A DNA stretch of 56,737 nt from NCBI GenBank assembly GCA_031081675.1, contig JAVHLZ010000016.1, forward strand, positions 1-56,737, read 5' to 3'. This document shows, piece by piece, positions 22,866-30,656 of the stretch (positions are counted from its first letter, which is position 1; each line of letters starts with the position of its first letter). The DNA comes from Armatimonadota bacterium. Its GTDB lineage: Bacteria; Sysuimicrobiota; Sysuimicrobiia; Sysuimicrobiales; Kaftiobacteriaceae. The translations under genes and the position numbers were made by a program. The notes under the pieces were generated by a model. That model worked only from the letters and a program-made list of their open reading frames with translations. It was not told the DNA's origin and did no database searches.

Positions 22866-23255
22866 ATGGATGCCGGTACGCGTCCGCTGCGGGTCCTGGT
22901 GGCCGACGCCCAGAAGGTGACCCGGGACGCCCTTGCCGCCGTCCTGCGGTCCCTTCCCGACGTGGAAGTGGTGGGCTGCGCCGCCACGATGGAAGAGACG
23001 CTGCGCCTGGTGCGGGATGTGTCCCCCGACGTGCTGGTGGTGGACCCCTGGCTGTTCGGCCCCGGCGGTCCCCCCGCCTGCCTGGTCGCCAAACGGCTGC
23101 GGCCGGGGATGGTGGTGGTGGCCCTGGTGCCCGACGCGTGGGAGGAGTACCCGCGGGCCGCCCGCGCCGTGGGCGTGGACGCGTGGGTTCCCAAGGACTC
23201 CGCGGGACGGGACCTGCCTTCCGTCCTGCGGGCAGCAGCCAGTTCTCCCCGGTGA
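22866..23255 (+). CDS. Stand-alone response-regulator receiver domain
   Basis: 129 residues, a CheY-like receiver with no output domain. LRVLVADAQKVTRDALAAVLR gives the acidic pocket (AD), VLVVDPWLFGPGG the phosphoacceptor Asp position, and AWVPKDS the conserved Lys. The acidic pocket has Ala-Asp where two acids are usual. No kinase adjoins it. Predicted leaderless mRNA from the dyad-class promoter. Possibly a phosphate sink or an adaptor; unknown. Confidence 0.8.
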   Translation: MDAGTRPLRVLVADAQKVTRDALAAVLRSLPDVEVVGCAATMEETLRLVRDVSPDVLVVDPWLFGPGGPPACLVAKRLRPGMVVVALVPDAWEEYPRAARAVGVDAWVPKDSAGRDLPSVLRAAASSPR

Positions 23256-23384
23256 CTCCGCTGCTCTGCGGGACGAGGGGGACGACACTCGCCTCGCACC
23301 CCCGCACATGCTGCGCGGGCTGCGCTGTATACTGGTAGAGCGTGACACTCGACGGCCCTATGGCTGTCACCCAGGAGGATGACC

Positions 23385-26096
23385 GTGGGTGCTGACCTGC
23401 GCGCCGCCCGGGCGCAGCTGACCGTGGATGATCGGACGTGGACGTACGCCCCCCTGGAGGCCCTGGCCGCAGATCTGGCCCTCCCGCTGGACAGGCTGCC
23501 GATGACGGTCAAGATCCTGCTGGAGAACGTGCTGCGCCACTGCGGCAGGCCGCCGTTTTCCGAGGACGACGTCCGCGCCCTGGCGGCCTGGCAGCCGGCG
23601 GTGTCCGATCGCCGGGAGGTTCCCTTCCTGCCGGCCCGGGTCCTGATGCAGGACTTCACCGGGGTGCCGGTGGTGGTGGACCTGGCCGCCATGCGGGATG
23701 CCCTGGCGGAACTCGGAGGAGACCCCCGGCGGGTCACCCCGGTGGTCCCCGCCCACCTGGTGATCGACCACTCGGTGCAGGTGGATGTCTTCGGGACGCC
23801 CCAGGCGTTTGCGGCCAACGTCCGGTACGAGTACCAGCGGAACCGGGAGCGCTACCAGCTCCTGCGGTGGGCGCAGCAGGCGTTTGAGAACTTGCGGGTG
23901 GTGCCGCCGGGCACAGGCATCGTGCACCAGGTCAACCTGGAGTACCTGGCGCAGGTGGTGTGGACCGAGGAGGAGGCCGGCGCCGCCGTGGCCTATCCCG
24001 ATACGGTGGTGGGCACCGACTCGCACACCACCATGGTCAACGGGCTGGGCGTGCTGGGGTGGGGGGTGGGGGGCATCGAGGCGGAGGCCGTGCTGCTGGG
24101 CCAGCCTCTGTACCTGCCGATGCCCGAGGTGGTCGGCGTCCGCCTGACCGGCCGGCTGCCGGAGGGCGCGACGGCCACCGACCTGGTCCTCACGGTCACC
24201 CAGCTGCTGCGGGCCGTGGGCGTGGTGGGCAAGTTCGTGGAGTTCTTCGGCCCCGGGCTGGACGCTCTGGCCCTTCCGGACCGGGCCACCGTCGCCAACA
24301 TGGCTCCCGAGTATGGCGCCACCGCCGCCCTGTTCCCCGTCGACGGCGAGACCCTGGCCTACCTGCGGCTGACGGGCCGGCCTGACCCTCAGGTGGCGCT
24401 GGTGGAGGCCTACGCGCGGGCCCAGAGGCTGTTCCGCACCCCGGCGGCGCCGGAGCCGGTCTTTGACCAGGTGGTGGAGCTCGACCTCGGGACGGTGCAG
24501 CCCAGCGTGGCCGGCCCCCGCCGCCCGCAGGACCGGGTGCCGCTGTCGGACCTGGGCCGGGCCTTCCGCACGGCGTTCGCCGACCGGATGGCCCCGGCCC
24601 CGCGGGGAGGCGGGGCCACGGCGGTGGCCGAGCGGCCCCCGGTGGTCCGGGTCCGCGTCGAGGGCGAGGAGGTCGACCTCACCCACGGCTCGGTGGTGAT
24701 CGCCGCCATCACCAGCTGCACCAACACCAGCAATCCGGAGGTCATGGTGACGGCCGGACTGCTGGCCCGCAACGCCGTCCAGCGGGGCCTGCGCCGCCAC
24801 CCGGCCGTCAAGACCAGCCTGGCGCCGGGGTCGAGGGTGGTGACGGCGTACCTGGAGCGGGCCGGGCTGCTGCCGGCGCTGGAGGCCCTGGGGTTCCACC
24901 TGGTGGGCTACGGGTGCACCACGTGCATCGGCAACAGCGGGCCGCTGCCTCCGCCGGTGGCTCAGGCCATCCAGGAGCACGACCTGGTGGCGGTGGCCGT
25001 GCTCAGCGGGAACCGGAATTTCGACGGCCGCATTCACCCCCTGGTGCGCGCCAGCTACCTGGCCTCGCCGCCCCTGGTGGTGGCGTTTGCGCTGGCCGGG
25101 ACCGTGGAGGTCGACCTGCTGGCCGATCCCCTCGGCATCGGTCGGGACGGCCGGCCGGTGTACCTGCGGGAGATCTGGCCTACCCGGGAGGAGGTGGCGG
25201 AGGTCATCGCCCGGGCGGTGACCCCCGACCTCTTTGCGGACCGCTACCGGGATGTCTACGCCGGAGACGACACCTGGCGGTCCCTTCTAACCGGCGGGGG
25301 GGACCGGTACCGGTGGGACCCCGAGTCCACCTACGTGCGCCGGCCCCCGTTCTTCGATGGCCTGACTCCGCAGCCGGGCCCGCTGGCCGACATCGTCGGG
25401 GCGCGGGTGCTGGTGTGGGTGGGCGACTCCATCACCACCGACCACATCTCGCCGGCCGGGAGCATCCCTCCCGACAGCCCCGCGGGGCGGTACCTGATCG
25501 AGCACGGCGTACAGCCGGCGGATTTCAACACCTACGGCGCCCGGAGAGGCAACCACGAGGTGCTGGTCCGCGGCACGTTCGCCAACGTCCGCCTGCGCAA
25601 TCGCCTGGCCGGCGGGAGGGAAGGGGGGTGGACCACCCACATCCCCTCCGGCGAGCTGATGACGGTGTACGAGGCTGCCCAGCGGTACCGGAACGAGGGT
25701 GTCCCCCTGCTGGTCCTGGCCGGCCGGGAGTACGGCGCCGGGAGTTCGCGGGACTGGGCCGCCAAGGGTCCGGCGCTGCTGGGCGTGCGCGCGGTCCTGG
25801 CCGAAAGCTACGAGCGCATCCACCGCAGCAACCTGATCGGCATGGGTATTCTGCCCCTGCAGTTCCTGCCCGGCCAGTCCGCCCAGACCCTGGGGCTGGA
25901 CGGGACGGAGCTGTACGACATCACCGGTCTGGCCGGGGTGCGGCCGGGCCAGACGCTGCCGGTGCGGGCCCGGCGCGCCGACGGGGGGGAGGTCGCCTTC
26001 GAGGTGGTGGCCCGGCTGGACATCCCCGTGGAGGTGGAGTACTTCCGGCACGGGGGCATCCTGCCGTACGTGGCGCGGTTGTTCCTGCGCGACTGA
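23385..26096 (+). CDS. acnA: Aconitate hydratase A
   Basis: 903 residues, full length for AcnA. Isomerises citrate to isocitrate through a [4Fe-4S] cluster. Seen: SDSHTTMVNGLGVLGWGVGG, cluster cysteines in TSCTNTSNPEVM and GCTTCIGNSG, and the swivel-domain GAGSSRDWAAKG. The AGGAGG SD (23373-23378) abuts an ATG at 23379, too close to use; GTG 23385 is 6 bp further and is taken as the start. A TATACT box (23328-23333) and a 5'-leader inverted repeat GTGACA/TGTCAC (23342-23347, 23365-23370) lie upstream. Monocistronic. With citrate synthase and malic enzyme it shows TCA-type carbon flow. Confidence 0.96.
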   Translation: MGADLRAARAQLTVDDRTWTYAPLEALAADLALPLDRLPMTVKILLENVLRHCGRPPFSEDDVRALAAWQPAVSDRREVPFLPARVLMQDFTGVPVVVDLAAMRDALAELGGDPRRVTPVVPAHLVIDHSVQVDVFGTPQAFAANVRYEYQRNRERYQLLRWAQQAFENLRVVPPGTGIVHQVNLEYLAQVVWTEEEAGAAVAYPDTVVGTDSHTTMVNGLGVLGWGVGGIEAEAVLLGQPLYLPMPEVVGVRLTGRLPEGATATDLVLTVTQLLRAVGVVGKFVEFFGPGLDALALPDRATVANMAPEYGATAALFPVDGETLAYLRLTGRPDPQVALVEAYARAQRLFRTPAAPEPVFDQVVELDLGTVQPSVAGPRRPQDRVPLSDLGRAFRTAFADRMAPAPRGGGATAVAERPPVVRVRVEGEEVDLTHGSVVIAAITSCTNTSNPEVMVTAGLLARNAVQRGLRRHPAVKTSLAPGSRVVTAYLERAGLLPALEALGFHLVGYGCTTCIGNSGPLPPPVAQAIQEHDLVAVAVLSGNRNFDGRIHPLVRASYLASPPLVVAFALAGTVEVDLLADPLGIGRDGRPVYLREIWPTREEVAEVIARAVTPDLFADRYRDVYAGDDTWRSLLTGGGDRYRWDPESTYVRRPPFFDGLTPQPGPLADIVGARVLVWVGDSITTDHISPAGSIPPDSPAGRYLIEHGVQPADFNTYGARRGNHEVLVRGTFANVRLRNRLAGGREGGWTTHIPSGELMTVYEAAQRYRNEGVPLLVLAGREYGAGSSRDWAAKGPALLGVRAVLAESYERIHRSNLIGMGILPLQFLPGQSAQTLGLDGTELYDITGLAGVRPGQTLPVRARRADGGEVAFEVVARLDIPVEVEYFRHGGILPYVARLFLRD

Positions 26097-26125
26097 CAGG
26101 CGCGGCACGACGAGCCGCACGGGGA

Positions 26126-26145
26126 CGGCGGGCTCTCGCCCGCCG
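26126..26145 (+). terminator. Hairpin after acnA
   Basis: An 8-bp perfect stem (CGGCGGGC/GCCCGCCG) with a TCTC tetraloop, 30 bp after the aconitase stop. Confidence 0.55.
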
Positions 26146-26254
26146 GAGGGGCGGACCCTTCACCCAGGTCGTCAGCGAGCTGCCGCCGGCGGTCCCGCAC
26201 CTGCGGGGGCGGGATCGGCCGCGGGCACCCTGGTCCTCTGAGCCCCCCTGCCCC

Positions 26255-26283
26255 TTGACATACCATAGGGGGTATGGTATAAG
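26255..26283 (+). promoter_or_regulatory. Sigma70 promoter with embedded ATACC-type operator (hsp20)
   Basis: TTGACA (26255-26260), 17 bp, TATAAG (26278-26283), near consensus. The spacer is filled by the perfect palindrome ATACCATA-GGGGG-TATGGTAT (26260-26280), which resembles operators of the CsoR/CstR family. A repressor bound there would block RNA polymerase. The likely regulator is encoded at 28762. Confidence 0.85.
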
Positions 26284-26304
26284 CCCGGTGGGGAGGTGAT
26301 GGCC

Positions 26305-26769
26305 ATGGCGCTGCTGAGGATCCGGCGCGGGGAGCGCCTGTGGGACCCCTGGAGGGAGCTGGAGGAGCTTCGGCGCGAGGTGGAGCGGCTGTGGGGTGTC
26401 GGGCGGACCGGCCGCAGGTCCACTCCCGAGGCCGAAGCTCTCGTGCCCGCGGTGGACCTCTATGACGCGGGGGACTCCCTGGTGGCCCGGGTGGACCTGC
26501 CCGGGGTGCGGCCCGAGGACGTGGAGGTGACGGTGGACGAGGGGCGCCTGCTGTCCGTCAGGGCGTCCCGGAAGGCCGACGACGTACGCGAAGACGCCTA
26601 CCTGTGCTGCGAGCGTCCGGCCGGCAGGTTTGCCCGCACCATCGAACTGCCCGTGGAGGTCGACGCCGATCGGGTGAAGGCGTCCCTGAAGATGGGCGTG
26701 CTGGAGATCGTCCTGCCCAAGAGCCGGGAGCCGGCCCCGCGGAAGATCGCGGTGGCGGTGGAGCAGTGA
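26305..26769 (+). CDS. Small heat-shock protein (Hsp20/alpha-crystallin)
   Basis: 154 residues. N-terminal WDPWRELEELRREVERL, alpha-crystallin domain from about residue 45 (VPAVDLYDAGDSLVARVDLPGV) to KMGVLEIVLPK near 140. An ATP-independent holdase. ATG 26305 is set by the SD GGGAGGTG; GTG 26296 and ATG 26299 lie in or too near that SD. It begins a run with DUF2892, OsmC, methyltransferase and Usp genes. Its control by a CsoR/CstR-type operator, rather than a heat-shock element, is unusual and suggests induction by sulfur or thiol stress. Confidence 0.93.
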   Translation: MALLRIRRGERLWDPWRELEELRREVERLWGVGRTGRRSTPEAEALVPAVDLYDAGDSLVARVDLPGVRPEDVEVTVDEGRLLSVRASRKADDVREDAYLCCERPAGRFARTIELPVEVDADRVKASLKMGVLEIVLPKSREPAPRKIAVAVEQ

Positions 26770-26795
26770 CGTCGGGGGAGGGAGGAGGTGACGCC

Positions 26796-27017
26796 ATGCG
26801 CGGCTGTGTGGGCACCACCGACCGGGTGCTGCGGGTCCTGATCGGCATCGCGGCCCTGATCTGGGCGCTGGTCACGCGCGGCCAGATGGCGGCCGGGTGG
26901 ACCTACGTCCTGTACCTCATCGCAGCCATCGGCCTCATCACGGGCCTGGCCGGCCGCTGCCCGCTGTACGTGGCGCTGGGGGTCCAGACCTGCGGGACGG
27001 CCAGGAAGCAGACGTAG
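26796..27017 (+). CDS. DUF2892 small membrane protein
   Basis: 73 residues with two transmembrane helices and the family's pattern: N-terminal GTTDRVLRVLIGIAAL, then the helix ending ITGLAGRCPLY, and a second Cys in VQTCG. DUF2892 occurs alone or fused to rhodanese (as in YgaP) and is common in sulfur-handling loci, which matches this island. ATG 26796 follows GGAGGAGGTGACGCC. Likely co-transcribed with hsp20. Confidence 0.85.
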   Translation: MRGCVGTTDRVLRVLIGIAALIWALVTRGQMAAGWTYVLYLIAAIGLITGLAGRCPLYVALGVQTCGTARKQT

Positions 27018-27031
27018 ACGTGGGTGAGCAT

Positions 27032-27062
27032 CGCGGGGGCGAGCAACGGGCTCGCCCCCGCG
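27032..27062 (+). terminator. Intra-operon hairpin upstream of the OsmC gene
   Basis: A 13-bp perfect stem (CGCGGGGGCGAGC/GCTCGCCCCCGCG) with a 5-nt loop, directly before the SD of the gene at 27077. It may act as partial terminator, processing site or mRNA stabiliser between hsp20-DUF2892 and the downstream genes. Confidence 0.6.
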
Positions 27063-27076
27063 GGGAGGCAGCAGCC

Positions 27077-27562
27077 GTGAGCGAGCTCATGCGCGCGACC
27101 GTCCGCCTGCGGCAGGAAGACGGATACAGATTTCGGGCGGAGTACGACAGTCCCGCCCAGGGCGTGGTGGTCGACGAACCTCCTCCCCTGGGAGGCGGAG
27201 CCGGTCCCAACCCCGCCCGGATGCTGGCCACCGCGGTGGGCCACTGCCTGTCCAGCAGCCTGCTGTACTGCCTGCGCCGGGCGCGGGTCCCCGACCCGCG
27301 CGTGGAGACCACCGTGGACGTCGAGATCCGGCGCACCGAGAGCGGCCGCTGGAGGATCGCCGGCATTCGGGCCGCGCTGGACCTTTCATCGGTGCCCGCC
27401 GCCTGGCGGGCGGCGGTGGAGCGCTGCCGGGAGCTGTTTGAAGACTTCTGCATCGTCACGGCCAGCGTGCGCCGGGGAATTCCCGTGGACGTGACCGTGC
27501 GGGCAGGGGAGGCTGTTGTGGCCCCTGCTCCCGAGCCGGACACCCGGCCCGGGTCTCGGTGA
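27077..27562 (+). CDS. OsmC-like protein
   Basis: 161 residues. OsmC fold with N-terminal RLRQEDGYRFRAEYDS, the segment PNPARMLATAVGHCLSSSLLYCL carrying the first reactive Cys (plus one more), and FEDFCIVTASV with the second. This resembles the OsmC branch found with sulfur-transfer genes. GTG 27077 follows GGGGAGGCAGCAGCC. It sits between the DUF2892 gene and a methyltransferase; the next gene starts 6 bp after its stop. Probable hydroperoxide or persulfide reduction. Confidence 0.83.
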   Translation: MSELMRATVRLRQEDGYRFRAEYDSPAQGVVVDEPPPLGGGAGPNPARMLATAVGHCLSSSLLYCLRRARVPDPRVETTVDVEIRRTESGRWRIAGIRAALDLSSVPAAWRAAVERCRELFEDFCIVTASVRRGIPVDVTVRAGEAVVAPAPEPDTRPGSR

Positions 27563-27568
27563 AGGCGC

Positions 27569-28300
27569 ATGGGGCACGGTCTCCGCGGGGTCCGCGCCGG
27601 CAGGGACGCGGGGGATGTTCTGGCGACGCGGGGCGCCGGGGCCGCGGTGTTTGACGAGCTGGCCGAGCGCTATGACGCCTGGTACGACGGTCCGGTGGGC
27701 CGGGTCGTCTTTCCCCTGGAGGTGGAGGTCCTGCGGAGGCTGCTGGAGGGCCAGCCGCGCCCCTGGCTGGAGATAGGCGTGGGCAGTGGTCGGTTTGCCC
27801 GTGCGCTGGGTGTCGAGGTAGGGGTGGACCCGGCGCGGAGGCCGCTGCGGCGCGCCCGCCGTCGCGGCATCCGCGTCGTGCGAGCGGTCGGCGAGCGCCT
27901 TCCCTTCCCGGCGGCCACCTTCGGGGCCGTGCTGGCCGTCGTGACCCTCTGCTTTGTGGAGAAGCCTGTGGAAGTGCTGCGGGAGGCTCGACGGGTCCTG
28001 CGGCCGGACGGCGCGCTGGTTCTGGGGATGGTGTTCGCCGACAGCCCCTGGGGCGACTACTACCGGAGGCGCGGAGCGGCCGGGCACCCCTTTTACTCCG
28101 TGGCCCGGTTCCTGTCCCGGTCCGACCTCGCCGCTCTTCTCCGCCGGGCCGGATTTACCGTCGTGGCGGCGGCGTCCACCCTGCGGCAGCCCCCGACGGA
28201 GGCACCCCGACCCGAGCCCGTGGTGGAGGGAGACCCCCAGGACGCCGGCTTCTCGGGGTGGAAGGCCCTTCCCGTGCGCGTCACCGCGAACACTGGGTGA
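27569..28300 (+). CDS. Class I SAM-dependent methyltransferase
   Basis: 243 residues. An N-terminal helix (FDELAERYDAWYDGPVGR) typical of the Methyltransf_11 group, motif I LEIGVGSGRFARALG (about residue 68), the acidic end of strand 2 in VGVDPARR, and VLREARRVLRPDGALVLG as post-I region. Substrate not evident. ATG 27569 lies 6 bp after the OsmC stop; a Usp gene follows 17 bp later. UbiE-like quinone methylation is possible but not demonstrated. Confidence 0.85.
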   Translation: MGHGLRGVRAGRDAGDVLATRGAGAAVFDELAERYDAWYDGPVGRVVFPLEVEVLRRLLEGQPRPWLEIGVGSGRFARALGVEVGVDPARRPLRRARRRGIRVVRAVGERLPFPAATFGAVLAVVTLCFVEKPVEVLREARRVLRPDGALVLGMVFADSPWGDYYRRRGAAGHPFYSVARFLSRSDLAALLRRAGFTVVAAASTLRQPPTEAPRPEPVVEGDPQDAGFSGWKALPVRVTANTG

Positions 28301-28317
28301 GGGCGAGGAGGCCGGAG

Positions 28318-28737
28318 ATGCTGGCGACCATCCTGCTGGCCACGGACGGCTCGGCCCACGCCCGGCGGGCGACCCGCCTGGCGGCGGACCTGGCGCGCCG
28401 CTACGGAGCCCGGGTCATCGTGGTCACGGCCTTCGACCCCATCCCCCGGGACCTGGGCAGCCCCTACCAGGAGGACCTGATGGCGCGGCGGACGGCCTCC
28501 GCGGAGGCCGTCGCCAAAGACGCCGGGCGGGTGCTGGACGAGGTCGGGGTGAGCCACGAGGAGGAGGTCCTGGAGGGGCCGGCGGCCGACGCCATCCTGC
28601 GGGTCGCGCGGGTCCGGGGGTGCGACCTCATCGTCATGGGGTCCCGGGGTCTCAGCCCCCTGCGGGCCGCGATCCTGGGGTCGGTGAGTCAGCGGGTGGT
28701 GGCGGAAGCCCCCTGTCCCGTCCTGATCGTACACTGA
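28318..28737 (+). CDS. Universal stress protein (UspA family)
   Basis: 139 residues. N-terminal ILLATDGS and a complete ATP-loop signature, GSRGLSPLRAAILGS. ATG 28318 follows GAGGAGGCCGGAG. It is the last gene of the run starting at hsp20 and converges with the CstR-like gene. Slightly shorter than the three other Usp genes here. Confidence 0.92.
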   Translation: MLATILLATDGSAHARRATRLAADLARRYGARVIVVTAFDPIPRDLGSPYQEDLMARRTASAEAVAKDAGRVLDEVGVSHEEEVLEGPAADAILRVARVRGCDLIVMGSRGLSPLRAAILGSVSQRVVAEAPCPVLIVH

Positions 28738-28761
28738 CCCCCTCGCCCCGGGGCAGGAGTT

Positions 28762-29046
28762 CTACCGGAGCATGAGGAACGTCCGCTGGAGCTTGCGCAG
28801 CGCGCCCTGGGCCTGAGGCTTGCCGGCCACCTCCATCCGTACGCACTGCTCCAGGCCGGCGGCGATCAGGTCCATGGCCACCCGGTCCAGGGCCGCCCGG
28901 GTGGCCGCCACCTGCTGGGCGATGTCGGCGCAGTCGCGCCCTTCTTCCAGCATCCGCTGCAGTCCCCGGATCTGGCCCTCGATCCGGCGCAGCCGGGTCA
29001 GGATGGACGCGCGGGCCTCCGCGTCGATCTGCAGGGTCGCGGCCAT
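28762..29046 (-). CDS. cstR: CsoR/CstR-family repressor, CstR-like (persulfide sensing)
   Basis: 94 residues, DUF156 all-helical fold: LTRLRRIEGQIRGLQRMLEEGRDCADIAQQVAATRAAL... The two family cysteines are at about 39 and 68, spaced 29 as in CsoR and CstR. CsoR's Cu(I)-binding His four residues before the second Cys is Gly here, so Cu(I) sensing is unlikely, and a two-Cys CstR-type persulfide sensor fits. ATG 29046 is chosen because AGGAGG directly abuts the earlier ATG 29052. Downstream of the disulfide oxidoreductase in one operon. Candidate operators are at 26260, 29787 and 29922. Confidence 0.85.
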   Translation of the reverse strand: MAATLQIDAEARASILTRLRRIEGQIRGLQRMLEEGRDCADIAQQVAATRAALDRVAMDLIAAGLEQCVRMEVAGKPQAQGALRKLQRTFLMLR

Positions 29047-29057
29047 GGGCATCCTCC

Positions 29058-29759
29058 TCAGGACGTGACGTCGGCGGGCTCCGCCGGGTGCCCGCCGGCG
29101 GCGGCCAGCACGTAGTGGAGGAAGGCCTCTTCCGGAAGCGCCCCCTCAAAGCTCCACTCCTCGTTGATGACCACCTTGGGCACGCCGTACACGCCGTAGC
29201 GTTCGGCAAGGGCGGGGAATTCGTTGGCCTCGATGACGTCCGCCCGCACCCGGCGCGACTCCTGGGCCATGGCGTGGGCCAGCCGGGCCGTCCGGGGGCA
29301 GTAGGGGCAGGTGGGGGTCACAAAGACCTGGATGTGGACGTCCCCGGGCAGGTCCCGCAGCGCCTGCCGGGTCTGCGGCCGCAGACCGCTGTCGGCTCTC
29401 GACGCGGCCACGATGTCCTCGATCAGCACCCCGAATTCCAGTCCCGCCGGGATGCCGAAGTACCGCATCCGCGCCTGCCCGTCCCCGCCGATGAGGATGG
29501 CCGGGACCCGGTCCACCCCCGCGGCGGCCGCCTCGGCGGCGTCGGTGACGATGCTGCGGACCTGCAACCGGATGCGGGGGTCCAGGGCGGCCACCTCCTC
29601 CAGCAGGCGCTGGGTGGTCTCGCAGTACGGGCAGTCGGCGCCGGGCAGCGCCAGTCCGGCGGGCGAGGTGGTGAACAGGGTCACGGTCACCTCTCCGGCC
29701 AGGTCCCGGGCGAACCGGTCCCGCAGGGCCTGGACATCGCGGGCCTTCAGCAGGGGCAT
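29058..29759 (-). CDS. Protein disulfide oxidoreductase, tandem thioredoxin folds
   Basis: 233 residues: two glutaredoxin/thioredoxin units, each with a CPYC active site (Cys 43/46 in the first, 151/154 in the second) and a cis-Pro segment (VDRVPAILI; YGVPKVVIN). This is the PDO architecture of thermophilic archaea and bacteria, cytoplasmic and usually linked to thioredoxin reductase. No signal peptide. ATG 29759 follows GAGGAGGGAGACC. First gene of the operon with the CstR-like repressor; a role in reducing protein persulfides is inferred from that. Confidence 0.9.
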   Translation of the reverse strand: MPLLKARDVQALRDRFARDLAGEVTVTLFTTSPAGLALPGADCPYCETTQRLLEEVAALDPRIRLQVRSIVTDAAEAAAAGVDRVPAILIGGDGQARMRYFGIPAGLEFGVLIEDIVAASRADSGLRPQTRQALRDLPGDVHIQVFVTPTCPYCPRTARLAHAMAQESRRVRADVIEANEFPALAERYGVYGVPKVVINEEWSFEGALPEEAFLHYVLAAAGGHPAEPADVTS

Positions 29760-29786
29760 GATGGTCTCCCTCCTCTGGGTTGATAC

Positions 29787-29830
29787 AATACTCCGTAGGG
29801 TATTATGCCTCGGGGGGAGGCCGCCGTCAA
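29787..29830 (-). promoter_or_regulatory. Sigma70 promoter plus CstR-like operator (PDO-cstR operon)
   Basis: Minus strand TTGACG (29830-29825), 17 bp, CATAAT (29807-29802). Overlapping the -10 and extending to 29787 is the imperfect palindrome AATACCCTACGGAGTATT, of the same ATACC/GGTAT type as at hsp20. This implies autoregulation. Confidence 0.8.
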
Positions 29831-29869
29831 TCCCGGGGTGCCCCCTCGGGCAGCCGCCCGAGGGAGCCC

Positions 29870-29941
29870 ATCCGGCGCGGGCCCGATTGCCCGCGGGTCG
29901 GCCGCCCCCTACAGTGAAGGTGGATACCCTCCAGGGTATCC
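29870..29941 (+). promoter_or_regulatory. Dyad-class promoter plus CstR-like operator (dsrE operon)
   Basis: ATCCG (29870-29874), N8, CCGATTG (29883-29889), 20 bp, TACAGT (29910-29915). Read as -35/-10 it is TTGCCC-17-TACAGT. The perfect palindrome GGATACCCTCCAGGGTATCC (29922-29941) covers the predicted start. Global activation and local repression thus meet at one promoter. Confidence 0.8.
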
Positions 29942-29959
29942 GTCGCGGAGGTGACGGCG

Positions 29960-30382
29960 ATGGCGGACCGCCTGTCGATGATCGTGTTCTCGGGCACGGT
30001 GGACAAGCTGTTCCCGGTGGCCATCCTGGCCTCGGGGGCGGTGGCGATGGAGCAGGAGGTGGACATCTTCCTGACCTTCTGGGGTCTGGAGGCGTTCCGG
30101 CGGGGGGCGCCCCAGCAGAACATGCGGTTCAGCAAGGACTTCGAAGACAAGGCCCCGGCCATGCTGGCGCTGATGCAGCAGAAGCAGGTGCCGTCGTGGT
30201 ACGAGACCCTGCGCAAGGCCAAGGAGCTGGGCAACGGCAAGCTGCGCATCCACGCCTGCGCCATGACCATGGACCTGATGGGTCTGACCAAGGACGACCT
30301 GGACCCCATCGTGGACGACGTGGTGGGCGTGGGCGAGTTCGTGGAGGAAGCCCAGAAGGGGAAGATCACCCTGTTCATCTGA
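29960..30382 (+). CDS. DsrE2-like sulfur carrier protein
   Basis: 140 residues. DsrE/DsrF/DrsH-like (DsrE2 type) with N-terminal MIVFSGTVDKLFPVAILASGA and the conserved Cys in IHACAMTMDLMG near residue 100. Members bind and pass on persulfide sulfur in the cytoplasm, working with TusA and rhodanese. ATG 29960 follows GGAGGTGACGGCG. First gene of the dsrE-tusA-SQR-tusA-like operon. Confidence 0.88.
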   Translation: MADRLSMIVFSGTVDKLFPVAILASGAVAMEQEVDIFLTFWGLEAFRRGAPQQNMRFSKDFEDKAPAMLALMQQKQVPSWYETLRKAKELGNGKLRIHACAMTMDLMGLTKDDLDPIVDDVVGVGEFVEEAQKGKITLFI

Positions 30383-30401
30383 CGGGGCGGGAGGGAGACC
30401 G

Positions 30402-30644
30402 ATGGCGGTGGAGCTGAAGGTCGATCGCACCATCGACGCCCGGGGCAGCTACTGCCCGGGGCCGCTGATGGAGCTGATCCGGGCCATCCGGGAGGCGCGG
30501 GTGGGCGAGGTCATCGAGGTCCTCAGCAGCGACAGCGGCAGCAAGCGCGACATCCCCAAGTGGTGCCAGAAGGCGGGCCACGAGCTGCTGCGGGTCGTGG
30601 ACGAGCAGGGCTTCGCCCGCTTCATCGTGCGCAAGGCCCGGTAG
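30402..30644 (+). CDS. tusA: TusA sulfur carrier
   Basis: 80 residues of the TusA fold. The persulfide-carrying Cys is in the signature YCPGPLMEL (CPxP); a second Cys is in IPKWCQKAG. ATG 30402 follows GGGAGGGAGACCG, 19 bp after dsrE. TusA, DsrE and a flavoprotein in this order are the classic cytoplasmic sulfur-trafficking set of sulfur oxidisers and of detoxification loci. Confidence 0.93.
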   Translation: MAVELKVDRTIDARGSYCPGPLMELIRAIREARVGEVIEVLSSDSGSKRDIPKWCQKAGHELLRVVDEQGFARFIVRKAR

Positions 30645-30656
30645 GGAGGGAGCGCC

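Noticed and set aside
23342-23370. GTGACA/TGTCAC leader hairpin of aconitase as an iron-responsive element
   Set aside because: A 6-bp stem with a 17-nt loop and none of the known IRE features; probably chance.
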